64,000 nt of DNA from Cryphonectria parasitica EP155 (Eukaryota > Ascomycota > Sordariomycetes > Diaporthales > Cryphonectriaceae). Shown here one piece after another: positions 46,498 to 58,634 of this stretch (positions are counted from its first letter, which is position 1; every line of letters begins with the position of its first letter). The stretch lies in NCBI RefSeq assembly GCF_011745365.1, contig NW_024468915.1:1032653-1096652 (forward strand), given 5' to 3'. The position numbers and the translations under genes are program-made. The notes beneath the pieces are model-generated. The model searched no databases, was not told where the DNA came from, and saw nothing but the letters and a program-made list of their open reading frames with translations.

Positions 46498-48508
46498 AGG
46501 CTGTACACGTGCGGTCCAGTCAGACATGGGGCAATGTACACAAGGAAGGTATGAGATTCGAAATGGACAATATCGTGTGCCCTCCTTTTGTTCCTGTCAC
46601 TTTGCCCTCGCGGTCATGTAGAGAGTGGTAGCAGGGCTGAAGAGCCTGTGAACAGGATTCCCATCCTGCGGTACGCACTCCATAATTATGATACTACATA
46701 GTAGTACAAAATACGGAGCTTCCCTGGAAACGTGGGGCATGCGAGATCCGCTTCAGCAGAGTGGATATAAAGCTTGGTGCTAATTATTATGTACTATGGC
46801 AGGATAAGAAAGCTTCGTTGCTTTTCTTTTCTTTGTTTTGTTTTTTAGTCCCATACGCGGCCAACTACCGGCAGGGACGGTTCGAGCAAGCACAGGCTGA
46901 GCGGGAAATTTGACCACACACCCTCTTTTCATCATCATCACTCATCATCTCCTTTTTTAAGTATTTAATTGACCAATTGGCAGTAATAGATGCTTTCCAT
47001 TTATTATGCACTCTATATTTCAACATCATTTCCCCAGGAAGCCGCCTCTATCTACCTGTCCCCCCTTCCCCCCCTGCGTACTATAATTGTTTCCTCGTCG
47101 TTTTTTTTTTTTTTTCATAATTTTCCACAGCTGAAAAGCCACACACTCTTCCCAGCCTGGGCTTGGGGGCATTACGTGTCATTTGTCTCCTTGTCTTCCT
47201 CCCTTCTCCAAATAAACCCTGCCTTGTTCTTATGCATAATACATACTATGGTGCACATACATGCACCCACCCACCCACACATGCATGGCGGACGAGAAAA
47301 ACAAAGCTCTTTCCTTCTCCACTCGCAAACCCCGTCGACCCCTAGCCTCTCACATGGCTCAGGATTGTAATAACCAACCACCTTCGGCATCTTGAACAGC
47401 CTACATCGCTTCGGGATCTGCAGGATCACATATGCATCTTTTTGGGGAAGGGGGAAACTTGGGGGATACCCTATACCGCTCTTGCAACGTCGATGATCTA
47501 TCTCTCCTTGCCCTTCTCCTCCACCTCTTCCTCCTTTCCTCCTTCGAGAACACACATCGCATTGTTCGCTTCGGGAAGTGGGGGGGAAACCGTCACGTCC
47601 TCCTGCTTTGGTTGCCACCATCAATCACACACAAACACACACACAACACACAGCCCGGCAGTAAGAGTCTGGGGTAAACCGCCTCATGCGGCTACCCTAG
47701 ATTTGAGGGCCCTTCAGCCGTAGACATATACAAAACAATACTCGAGGATACGGGTCACAGTCACGGCTACGGGTACGGGTATCATATTGACGAGAAAGTA
47801 AGCAAAAAAGTACATCTGCAAGGCTTGTTTCCTGTTAGCTTTGCAGGGCCTCGACATTCTGAATCGACAACTGATTCGGTGTTCAGATTCATGCGCCGGC
47901 GCCTTCTTTCTGGACTTGTTTAACTTTCTTCTCATTCTTCCTCCCCTTCAGGATGTGACAGTGCCGCATCATCACTTATTCATCGGCAGACCAAACATTG
48001 TGGCCGGTCTTCCCGTAGGCAGCTCGCCGAGGTGTCACAACCCCCATTGCACCCTACTGCTCGCCGTTTAGTATAAAACCCTCTGTACATGTCGCACTCA
48101 TCGTGGCCAGCCATCGAACTTGAAGTGGCTTGTTGAGACAGCAGGGTGAGACATTCGAGAAAGATCCCCCGCGGAAATCGTTGCCCTCCCTCCTCTGTTC
48201 CCCACACCGGCTTCAACGTCTTTGGTCTTTTACATGTTCAACTATAGTGTCAGGTCGAAGAAAACAGAAAGGCAGAAAAAAAAACGAGTTATTCCCAAGT
48301 AGATTGGGTGTAGCAAAACCTCGACTCGCCTGTCTCCTTCCCGACACCCTTCTCAGAAGGTGGCTGGCTGTTCCTTCCTGTTCTATAGGAAGCCACATTC
48401 CTGCACAGTTCTAGTCCTCGCGTGTGTGGCTGTCTGTACAGGTTTCGCCCGATTCCTCTTCTTCTTCTCCTCTTCTTCTTCTTCCACAACCCACTTCAGC
48501 CAGACAGG

Positions 48509-50610
48509 ATGGCCTCAGACACCATTGCAACCGCCTTGCAAGCTGAGGACCACGAGCTGGGCAAGGTGGAAAGGCTTAGGCAGAGGACACTTGGAAATGT
48601 CCGACTCCGTCACCATGAGACTAACGAAATCATTCTCGTCCCCACACCTTCCAGTGACCCCAACGACCCCCTGAACTGGTATGTTCTCTCTTTGTTTCGA
48701 TTGTCTCGGCCACTCCGTTTGTGTCTTTCTTGCTCTTGGTTACCACACACTCTAACACAGAGGGAAATACAACAGGCCACAGTGGTACAAGAAGTGCATC
48801 GCTGTGCTCATATGTCTCGCCATGCTCTGGTGCAACTTCCTGGCGGCCGGTCCCACGGTCGCCATCGTCGAGACCACGCTGAGCTTCTTCCCCGACGCGA
48901 CGCCCACGAGCGACCCCGCGCAGTTCAACAAGAACATATCCAAGGTCTCGTACTTTTTCACCACGACGGCGCTCCTTCAGGGCTTGGGCAACTTCTTCTG
49001 GGTCCCCTTCGCCAACAAGTATGGCCGTCGGCCCGCCTACGTCTTCAGCTACACCCTCTACCTCGGCTGCGCGATATGGGCCATCTTCGACCGGTCGTTT
49101 GGCGGGTTCCTGGCAGCACGCATCCTCATGGGCCTGGGCGCCGGCGCGGCAGAGACGATTGCGCCCGTCACCATCTCGGACGTCTTTTTCCTGCACGAGC
49201 GCGGTGCCATCATGGCCCTCTACACGTCTTTCCTCTCGGTCGGCGTCGCATTCGGCATCGTCATCTCCGGCTTGATCACCATCAACCACAGCTGGGGCGT
49301 CATCTATGAGGTCGCCGCCGCCTTCATAGGCCTGATGCTCGTCCTGGCCTTCTTCGCCTTCCCCGAGACAGCCTACAGGCGCGAGGAGAGGCTCATCGAG
49401 GAGGCCCAGGCCCGCGAACAACAACACCACACAACAGCAGCAGCAGAAGCAGCAGCAACAGAGACGCACTCTCAACACGCCCACGATCCAACCGCCAGCT
49501 CATCCGAGAAGACACCCACAGAAGAGAACGCCTTCGACACAGACGTGGAGCAGCCCTCTACACGCGTCGTCTCTCCCTCTTCCCTTCCCCACCACCGCAC
49601 CCCTTACCTGCAGCGCCTGCGCCTCTTCAGCGGCACCTACACCTCAGAGCCCCTCTACAAGATCTTCCTCCGGCCCCTGGGCCTCATCTGCCTCCCGCCC
49701 GTGCTGTGGTCCGCCCTCGTGCAGTCCGTCACCGTTGGCTTCGTAGTCGCCGTCACCTCCAATGTGGATACCGCCTTCGAGGCCACCTACGGCTTTGCCT
49801 CATGGCAGGTCGGCCTATGTTTCATCTCTGCCGTCATCGGGTCCATCATCGGTGTGCCTGCCGGCGGGATTTTGGGGGACCGCGTTGCCGACTATTTCAC
49901 AAGGCGCAACGGCGGCATTCGCGAGCCCGAGATGAGGTTGCCTGCTATGATCCCCAGCCTGCTCTCAACGCCGCTGGCCCTGGTCTTGTATGGTGTTGGG
50001 GTGCAGAAGAAGCTGCACTGGATCTGTCCTACGATTGGACTGGGTCTTTGTAAGTCGAGGTTCCTATCTAAAGTGGTGTGGAGTAAGTAAGTGGGTTTTC
50101 CACGGAAGAGCTAACAAATGTGCTTCTCTCTAGTGAACTTCTCCATCGTCCAAGGGACCAACATTTGTCTGGTCTACGTGATTGATGCGTATCGGCCTGT
50201 AGCAGGAGAAATTACACTGGCAGTGATGGGATTCAAATGTGGGTTTTGCTGTTTTCTTCAACTCCCCACTTCCTTTGTTTCCTTTTTCCTTTCCCACCCC
50301 TTTTCCATTTCCCCAAATATAAAACATGACTCGACAAAGTGAGTGAGACTCAAAAGTTGCTGACAACAACCCCCTCCCTCTCTTCCACCACCCAGCCCTG
50401 TTCGGTTTCCTCCTCTCCTTCTACACCAACCCCTGGGTCGACGAGGCAGGCTACGCAGATGCCTACGGCGCCATGGCTGGTATAGCGGCCGCCATCATCA
50501 TTCTCTGGGTGCCGCTCTATATCTGGGGTAGGGGGATTCGTCATGTTACGTGGAAGTGGCCTATCATCTCGTCCATTCACTGGGATGATGACCGGGAGGT
50601 AGGCGAGTAG
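48509..50610 (+). CDS. MFS transporter, DHA1/HOL1-like (four exons)
   Basis: Plasma-membrane proton-coupled transporter of the major facilitator superfamily. Exons 48509-48678, 48776-50049, 50134-50238 and 50396-50610 join in phase to 587 residues. The cytosolic N-terminus has SSDPNDPLNWPQWYKK, a signature entry to the first membrane segment in this fungal group. The MFS loop motif appears as NKYGRRPAYVFSY after segment 2, and FPETAYRREERLIEE follows segment 6. A long polar, A/H/T-rich loop (about 300-375) separates the halves. The second half has TYGFASWQVGLCFISAVIGS and GDRVADYFTRRNGG. About twelve hydrophobic segments are present. It is convergent with the neighbouring SDR gene and begins the suspected metabolic cluster. 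Substrate could be a drug, polyamine or pathway intermediate; sequence does not decide. Confidence 0.9.
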
Positions 50611-51637
50611 AACCTTTTAGGTTCTGGTATCGACTTGTCATTTCCTGTGTGTGCACGCGTGTGTCCTCCCCCCCCCCCTTTTTTTTTCTTCTTCTTCGGA
50701 GTGACAAGGTTTGATGATGATAATTACGCCAAGCAAGCAGGGCGGGTTGGTTCTCGTTTATTTGAGGGTCAAAGCTAAAAGAAGTGAAAATAGGCTTGCG
50801 TGGCTGTGGTGTGTCTATAAGTGTGTAGGGGCGTTTTGTTTCTTTCTCGCTCGACAGGGAGCTGCTTGTGTGCTTTTTCTTCTATTGATGGATATTCAAG
50901 ATACCAAGAGGATGTGCCGACCTAGGCCTCTTTTGCACTTATGTTTGCTTTCTTTCTTGAAACTTTGACTATTCGTTATTGTCATCTTCGTGGTCTTCGT
51001 TTGGAGAAATTGTATCGCGGGCTCGTTTGGCTCTTCATTTGTGCGAGGGCCAGTGAGTCACTGGCCCAGGGCCGTGCACGGCCCCAGCCAGCCAACAGCC
51101 AGACCTGTTGATAGCCTCAGATAGCTGGCCTCGTGGCGTTTCTCTTCCTTTCTCTTTCTTCTTCAGCGCACAGCAATGCAATCTTTTTGCCCTTACACAT
51201 CATTTGCCCCCGCCCCGAAATATATGTGTGCTCTATGAGGGCGAGTCTTGGAATTCGGAATATTTAGCTGTTATATGGGTAATTTCTCATCAAAAATCTT
51301 TGTTGGTTTTTGTCACTAATGTCACTATACCTACTTAAATGATTACCGCTGACAGCAATGAGTAAAAAAAGTCACTGGGACTGTTTTACTTTTTTGTTTA
51401 GTGTTGTTCTCTCTGATATTCTATACCGTCTAGCTTGTCAACTAAAAGCGAGCTCCTATTCATTCGGTGGATGTAGAAGTTCTTGCAGATTTACATAAGT
51501 AATACTTATCCATCAAGGTACTTGAGATCCAGCTGACCAGAGTATTCAAGAAAATCTTGCAAGACACCTTGTTCAGAATCCGGATGCCGTTGTGTTCCTC
51601 TCCCCATCCTCCGGTCTACTCCTCGAGTCTACTCCGA
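50611..51637. other. Intergenic between convergent MFS and SDR genes
   Basis: About 1 kb of 3' sequence with a C11 and T-run near 50668-50690. No coding frame is supported. The SDR gene ends at 51638 by its third exon. Confidence 0.6.
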
Positions 51638-51990
51638 TCAAAAACTCAAGTAGCCACCGTCCATGACCACATTCTGACCAGACACGCTCTTCATCTTGAC
51701 GAGGGCGAGGACCTGCTCGGCAACGTCCTGAAGGGAAAAAGAAAGTAAGAAAGAGAGGTAAGCCGCCAGCAGAGCAAAGATCTGATTACAATATCATGTA
51801 TGAAAGAAACAGCAAAGGGGAACAATGCTATTAGCTTACTTGTACTGTGGCGAGCCTCTGGAGCTTAGTGGCATTCTGCATGGCCTGAATCCTCTCTTGT
51901 GGGAAGATCTTCTCAGCCCATTCCTATAGAGAAAGAGAGAGCAAAGATAACCATCACTATCGTCAGCTATCGAACCTCCCCTTTGCCACA

Positions 51991-52035
<45 letters not shown>

Positions 52036-52801
52036 GAGAAGAAAGAAATATAAAAACAGAACTCACCGTCATCATCAGCCCAGGACTAACACTATTCACC
52101 TTAATCTTGGGCGCCCCAATCTTGGCCAGTCCGCGCACCAGATGCAGCTGCGCCGCCTTGGTGACGGAATAGGCCAACGAGCTCCCCGAAACGTGCACGC
52201 CCGCCAGACTCGCCGTGGTGATGAACGAGGCAGGGCCACCACCACTTGCCGCAGGCTGGTACGCGGCCTCGAGGTGCGGTTTCGCTGCGTGCATCAGCCA
52301 CAGGTGGCTCTTGACGTTCATGGTAAAACACCTGTCCCAGTCGTCCTCGACCATGTTGTCGTCCAGGTTGGTGATATCGCGCAGCCTCGTCCAGCCTCCG
52401 TTGCTGAAGACGACGTCCAGCCTTGGGGGCCGTGCTGCCGTGTCCGCAGCAGCAGCACCAGCACCAGCACCAGCACCAGCAGCAATAGCAATAGCAGCAG
52501 CAGGCGGGCACATGACAGAGATGGTCTCGGTGACGAGGCGCTCCACGTCGGCCTGGACGGCCAGGTCCGCGCGGATGGCGTAAAAGTCTGTCCTGCCGGG
52601 CTGTGGGGTGAGGGTGCTGACGGCCTGGAGGGTGGTGAGGAGGGACTGGGCGCGCTGGTCGTCGCTGTGGTAGTTGATGACGACGCGCATGCCGTTGCGG
52701 GCGAACAGAGTGGCTACTTCGGCGCCGAGGCCTGCGGAGCCGGCTGTGATGAGGGCGATGGGAGGCTCGGGCGGGAAGGTGGTGGTGGTGGTGGCGGCCA
52801 T
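51638..52801 (-). CDS. Short-chain dehydrogenase/reductase (three exons)
   Basis: NAD(P)-dependent oxidoreductase of the classical SDR family, probably cytosolic. Minus-strand exons 52801-52067, 51923-51840 and 51727-51638 join in phase to 302 residues. The cofactor motif is TAGSAGLG (about residues 19-26), a variant of TGxxxGxG. NYHSDD after beta-2 lacks a clear cofactor-deciding acid. FSNGG replaces the usual NNAG. Catalytic residues are S in FITTASLAG and Y211-x3-K215 in YSVTK; KVNSVSPGLM follows. The end GQNVVMDGGYLSF is a normal SDR C-terminus. A Gly/Ala/Ile repeat insertion (about 104-125) lies between the cofactor half and SNGG. Intron 1 carries (AG)18. The gene diverges from the monooxygenase-decarboxylase fusion and probably acts on its product or precursor (inference). 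Confidence 0.9.
51993..52028. repeat. (AG)18 microsatellite inside SDR intron 1
   Basis: Thirty-six bases of perfect AG repeat within the 143-nt intron. On the transcribed strand it reads CT, which may act as an extended polypyrimidine tract upstream of the acceptor. Confidence 0.9.
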
Positions 52802-54642
52802 GGTGTGGAGCGAGAGAGTTGTATTATTGACTGGGAATGCCTGCTCTGAGGTAATAAAATAACAAATACAAATGATATCTTCCAGGCTGGAAGAGTTTCA
52901 TCCGTTCTAGCCAAGCTGAGTTATTTTGGCTATATGTTGTCCTTCTTGTTGTGTACAAGCATCGGTCCGGCGGTTCTAAGTTTGGGTTACTCGGTCGGAT
53001 GAGGTTTATTCCCTCGTGATGATGCAGGTGGTGGTACGAACTGTATACGAACGTTGTACCATAATCGTAAGTAGTAAGTCGAGAAACGGGGTCCCAGTTT
53101 TCCCCCCGAGAATGGAGTGGGCCAGGGGTTATACAGAGTTGTTGTATAGCCCACTTATTTCCCCACGATGGACTTGTCTTTTCAAGAGTTACTCCTGCTT
53201 GATCCCAGCGTAAAGTTTTCCATGTAGCTCATAGTACACACACTTCCCCAGACTCCACATGTGCCTGCTCCACTTCATCCGAGTACAGTTGCCGACCTGA
53301 TCAAGTGTGTTCCCACTTTCGAGGAGGAAAGAGGAGGGAAAGGAGGAGGAGGAGGGGCCAACGGGGATAAGGATGTTCTACTATAGTAGTACCTCCACAG
53401 CATGCTTTGTACTATGGTACTACGTAAGAAAGGATAAATATGTATATTTTATATCGTCCCTCGTCCCTCGTTCCCCTTTTCCCCCCCACTTCCCGTAGCC
53501 ACAGAAAATCCCGGTTGGGTCTCCGCTTCTCGACTACATCACTTGTCTTTGAATATCCAACTATAGTTACAGTCAAGCACTATGGGTATCCTCTTGTTCC
53601 CGATAGAGAGGGAACAGGGGTGGACATAACGTCGTAAACCGAACATGACGAAATAGGCTCGGCGAAACCTCAACTTGTGGCCAGCTCATACACATCCAAT
53701 TGTCCCCCCAATGGAGCACCAATGTCCGCGGTTTCTGTTGTGTGTCTACTGTGTGTGTGTGTGTGTGTGTAAGTAAAGTGGTATTGCTTTGAGATCTCGT
53801 TTTCTTTTCTTCTTTCGTTTCCCTCAAATTGTACACAGAGAGGAAAGGGGGGAGCTCCTGCTACTGTACATGCCAGTGGGTGGGCACATGATGAGGTTGT
53901 CTCCCGACATGATCATCCGAGGCTCTGGGAAACATGATAAACTATGTCACCGTGTGTGTGTGCAACATGTGTGCTGTATCCGTCCATCCCTTGGAAATGC
54001 TATTATATCCGACTCCGGGTGGGCGGAATCCTGTCGGGTTCTCTTGCTGATTATGTAGCTGGACACCATCCACCGAGGTACCTACTTGGTAGGATAAATG
54101 TTTTTTTTTGCTTCTTTTGTTGCTTGCTGAGTCTGCCTGTCTGTCTGTCAGGTCACGTTCGCTTCGTCTCCTGCATGCGACCCTGAATGAGAGGAAATAT
54201 CGTCTCAATAGTTCCTGTCTCAGCCCTCTTGCGTTGTGACGCCTGCCAGCCTGGGACGGCCTGTGGTACTTTGGGGCCTGTAAACTCACACCACACCCCT
54301 CCCGTCCCGTATACGAGACCTCTTTTATTCTTTCTTTTTCTTCCTCCTGCAGGGCTACGTGGAAATAAGTATGGGGAAAGGAAATTCAAAAACAAGGGGG
54401 AGGGGGAGAGGGAGGGCACAGAGGCCTAAGTTTGGGTTTCTCTATTAACCACTCATCCTTTGCTTATCGTCCTTGTTCCTCGTCTCCTTTTAATCCCAAT
54501 ACTCCACAGCCCATTTTACCTATTTGTTGGTTGTCTTCTTCTTCTTCTTCTTCCCTCTTCCCCTTCGATTTTCTTCTTTTCTTTCCCTTACCTCTCTTTC
54601 CTTCCTCACTTCCCCACCAATGTCTCATTCTAGCCTGTGAAA
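52802..54642. promoter_or_regulatory. Bidirectional promoter between SDR and monooxygenase-ADC fusion
   Basis: These 1.84 kb separate two divergent start codons and contain no credible gene. Two CTATAG-centred palindromes (53378-53389 and 53559-53568) and one imperfect one (53409-53420) lie in the middle, and a (GT)n tract near 53750-53770. The fusion-proximal end is CT-rich leader. Confidence 0.5.
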
Positions 54643-57336
54643 ATGGAGAATATCAAAGACCACACTGCCACCAACGGTACCATCCCAAATGGCGCCGGGC
54701 ACACCGCTGCCAACAGTGACCACCACCGCCTTCCCCCCACCTACACCAGCCCGAACAAAGTCGGCCTAACCAGCCCCCTTGTGGACGAACACCCAACGCC
54801 ACTCAAGATCATCATCGTCGGTGCAGGAATAGGCGGTCTCTCCGCAGCCTTGAGCCTACGTCGCAACGGACATCATGTCGAGGTATGTTTGAAACACCCA
54901 TAATACTTTGATATCATTCCCCTTCTCCTCCTTTTCCTCACAATCCATCATCCTGGAAAGCCAACTTGCGGTTCACTCACACACCCTCCCAGCTCTACGA
55001 ACAATCCCGCTTCGCCAACGAGACTGGCGCGGCCGTCCACCTCTCCCCCAATAGCAACGCCGTCCTCCGGCGCTGGGGCATCCTAGCCGAGTCCTTCGGC
55101 GCCGTCCCCAATGCCCGTGTCCAGGAGCGCAGCCACCTGGGCAAGATCATCAAGGATGTCGACTGCGCTGGCCCCACCAGCAGGCAGTGGGCGCACCCTT
55201 GGCTGCTCTGTCACCGCGTCAGCCTGCACGAGAAGCTCAAGGCGCTGGTGACGGAGGAGGAAGGCGAGGGGCCGCCGGCGGTCCTGCATACCTCTTGCAA
55301 GGTGGCTGCTGTGGATCCTCGGAAGGCTGAGGTGACGCTGGTCGATGGGAGGACGATTACTGGCGATGTTGTGTTGGGGGCGGATGGGGTTTACGTGAGT
55401 TACTTTACTGTCCCTCTTGATGGTACCTATGTGTGCTATTCTGCCTCTTATTTGCGAGAGAGACTGACCGAAGAGTGAAAAAATAAAATTAAAAAAATAG
55501 TCCAAGACGAGGGCATGTATCAAAGATGTGAAGCTGTTTGGCTCGGGCAAGGCTGCTTTCCGGTTCCTGGTACCGCGAAAGGCGTGTCTTGATGATCCTC
55601 TCTGCAAGCCCCTTGCAGAGATGCTCGACACCCTCATTATATGGTTTGGCTCGGACAGGAGGGTTGTTATGTATCCCTGCAATGACAATGAGCTGCTTAA
55701 TTTCGTGTGCATTCACCCCGATACCGAGTCTCATGCCACTGGCAGCGATGGTGAGATGTCACCCTGAACTCTTGTACTGAAGATTGAGATGATTGCTGAC
55801 TTTCATCACCGCCACCAATAACAGAGTGGGACAAGAAGGGCGACCTCGAACAGATCCTGAAAGTCTACAACGGCTTCGACCCGGCGTGCCTGGCCTTCAT
55901 CACAAAAGTCTACCCCCCACAAATCAGCGTATGGAAGCTCATGGACATGGAGCAGCTGCCGACCTGGACCATAGAGAAACTCGCCCTTCTCGGCGACGCC
56001 GCGCATCCTTTTACACCTCGTATGACTTCTATTTTCCTTGTGTAAAATAAGCAGCATTGTACACCATCCCCCACTGACAAACGAAACCAACAACAACAGA
56101 CCAGGGACAGGGAGCAGGTCAGGCCATCGAGGATGCTGCCTCGCTCTCCATTGTGCTGCCTCGAGGTACGCCTCCAGACGAGATTCCTCAGAGGCTGAAA
56201 TTGTACGAGGAGATCAGGTACACACGCGCACACACCATTCAGCAGTACTCGCGCGATGCCGGCACGGACTGGGTAGATGGGAAGCCGCAGACCGACAGTG
56301 AGTCTTCTTTTCTGTCTTTTCTTTGCTTTTGACTGAAATATGTGCTAACACTGGCGGCACAGTGATGGCATACACAGCATACAACTTTGGCCACGACGAG
56401 ATAGACCACTCAAAAAACATCTACAAGCGCTGGAAGTGGTCGCAAAAGCCCAACATGTACTGGCGCATGCCCATAGGCTTTGGTCCCTTTCCCGGACCCC
56501 GCCAGGATGCATACGGCCGCGCTCTCCAGGATGGCCTGCAGAGGACGTTTTCAACTGTTTCAGTCAAGTTCAAGACGTCTAGAACCTACCTGCAGACGCT
56601 GTTCCCGACGGCCCAGTTTCGCTTCAAAGACCCAGCCACGGTGTGCCAGGCTTCTATTTCTGTTACCGAGCTGGACAACATGCAGTGGCTGGGTGGCAAG
56701 GGATATCGGCATCTGGGTTTGTACATTCATGGCGTCGAGTATGTGAAGAAGGACGGCAGCTCGCTCGCTGGTACACACATGGCGGTGCTGTTCGAATCGC
56801 TTACGGATCCCATCGTTTCTGGGAGGGAGGAGCTCGGTATGCCCAAGCTGTTCTGCGACATTGACATAGAGCGCGGGGATGCGTCGGTTCGCGTAGCTGC
56901 GAGCTGGCGAGGGGCCAAGTTCCTGGAGATGAACCTCGGAGGCCTGCAGGAGGACGATGTCTCGAGTGAGGCTGGCACTATTGGAGGCGAGGATGACTAT
57001 GGTATCCTGGTGTATCGGTACATCCCTGCCGTAGGGGAGCCTGGCAAGGCGGATGCCGAGTATGCGATTGTGGTGCCGCATGAGGAGGAGCAGCCCAAGG
57101 GGACGGTGAAGAGGGTGATGAGGGTTCCTGCGTCGTCATCAAAGGATGATGCGACCCACACCCAGACGAGTGTGGGTGCGGACATCAAGATTCAGGGGCT
57201 GGATTGGACACAGTTGCCCACGCTTCATCATGTCGCGAGCGCGCTGGCTGAAATTCCCATCTATGAGGTGGTGAGCGCCAAGGTGGTGGAAGGGTCGGGT
57301 GTGCCTGATGTGAGCGCTGCCAGGAGGATCGAGTAG
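54643..57336 (+). CDS. FAD monooxygenase fused to an acetoacetate-decarboxylase-like domain (six exons)
   Basis: Exons 54643-54882, 54993-55394, 55501-55750, 55825-56019, 56100-56297 and 56363-57336 join in phase to 752 residues. Residues ~54-430 form a salicylate-hydroxylase-type flavoprotein monooxygenase: GAGIGG at 60-65, ELYEQSRF, the DG motif VLGADGVYSKTR, and GDAAHP at 354-359 followed by HQGQGAGQAIEDA. A linker leads to an acetoacetate-decarboxylase-like domain (~460-720) starting MPIGFGPFPGPRQ, with YIHGVEYV and GREELGMPKLF. K590 in GMPK sits where the Schiff-base lysine of the decarboxylase family lies. One protein may therefore hydroxylate and decarboxylate, or cleave, an aromatic or beta-keto acid. 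That coupling is inference. The stop and phases leave no sign of two separate genes: the join exon at 56363 runs uninterrupted through both. Confidence 0.88.
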
Positions 57337-58634
57337 CAGTATGGCCCTTGGCGTGTTACCTGGGACAGTAGCATGACAAAATGATTTGGTGGTTGAGTTT
57401 TATTCTGTTCCAAATCTTCTATATGAGAGAGAGAGTGCGAGGGCCCGTGGATGCGTTGACGGGCACGTGCACTGTCTTTCCCAGAGAGCTTCAGCCGGCC
57501 AGCGGCCTTGGATGTCTTTCCTTCCCTTCTTTTCTTCCTTCATTCTTTCCTTCTGCAACGCAGCCCTCAAAACAGCTGTTTCTCATGGAGAGACTTTATG
57601 ACGTATAAGTCCAGTGATGACGCTGCCAAGTCATCGATAATGTGAGACTGCATAACTTGTGTACCTCGACGAGCCTAACACTGCTTTGAGGCCTTGTCTC
57701 TCATTCAAGCTCATCTTTTTCTCTTCTTTCCCTCCTACGAAAAATAATGACTTCCAAAAATCTAAGACCAGACGTGATAGACATGCGCCCGCCACGGCAT
57801 TCACCCCCCCACAGAGCCGAGACAAAGACGAACCGCTCAGCGCCGCCCACGTCACGGTCCCAGATGACAAATGTACTATTGGAAATTAAAATAAAACATG
57901 TGAGGCTTATAATAATTATCTCGTTACTGAAAGCAATGTTATAAGCAGTGTACACAAGCAGAAAAAAGAGAGCAATCATCAGCTGGACCCTACTTTCCCT
58001 CTCTTTATGCTACCCCAGCCATCCCCCGCCGCCCAACCTCCTCCTCGGCCGAGAGAACATGCTGAGTTCCGAGGGTTCGCTGGAGTACTACTTCAATGCA
58101 GAAAACCCCCCCCTCCCCCACCACCTTCTTTTCCCCTCCCTCCACTATGGTCGTCCCGAGATGGTTCCCACGTTCGTCTATGCACGTCCTCCACATCCCG
58201 TAAAGTTTAATCTTCCCCCTCCTCATCTTTCTCATCCTAGCAATCCCGAGTCAACGGTACAGACGGGGTACCAATACGGTATGCATTGGGATGTGGGTGG
58301 GAGAACTATCTCTCTGACATGGTCAGAGGTTTGTCACATGTAGAGACTAAATCGGAACGTGCCCAAGGATATGGTAATTGAGGTTTGTACTATACAGTAT
58401 TGACAGGTTAGGGATCTCATCGGGAGAATAAATATTCCTGTATTGGCTAAGAAGAATATTAGGTCATTCCACCTAACGTGACCTTCAGAGTAAATACCAT
58501 AGCTTGTGATTCTGGAAATTGAAAGGGCAGCACAGTAAACATACTTACTCATGTCAACGTGTCTTCCTCTCACATAACTTCATCCATCACAGGGCCTCAC
58601 CAACAACATCCTCCTGAGCACAACAGATCCAAAC
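57337..58634. other. Intergenic between the fusion gene and the cupin gene
   Basis: About 1.3 kb; both genes are on the plus strand. It holds the fusion gene's 3' UTR and the cupin promoter. No credible coding frame was found. Confidence 0.55.

Larger units (their letters stand above)
42962..48508. other. 5.5-kb gene-free region between the transcription factor and MFS genes
   Basis: This is the largest clearly non-coding block, divergent on both sides. It contains G12 (43212-43223), G10 (43579-43588), G17 (44010-44026) and C14 (46329-46342) runs, several ACTACGTAGT palindromes (43.8-44.6 kb) and a polypyrimidine minisatellite (46.4 kb). Open frames up to 151 residues (45305-45760) show no domain or consistent codon pattern. 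Long regulatory leaders or non-coding transcripts are possible. Confidence 0.55.

Noticed and set aside
48630..49484. 284-residue antisense frame within the MFS gene
   Set aside because: Same shadow effect; the sense strand carries a full transporter.
51899..52849. 316-residue antisense frame over the SDR gene
   Set aside because: It crosses an (AG)18 repeat and a Gly-rich tract and has no domain; the sense strand is a conserved SDR.
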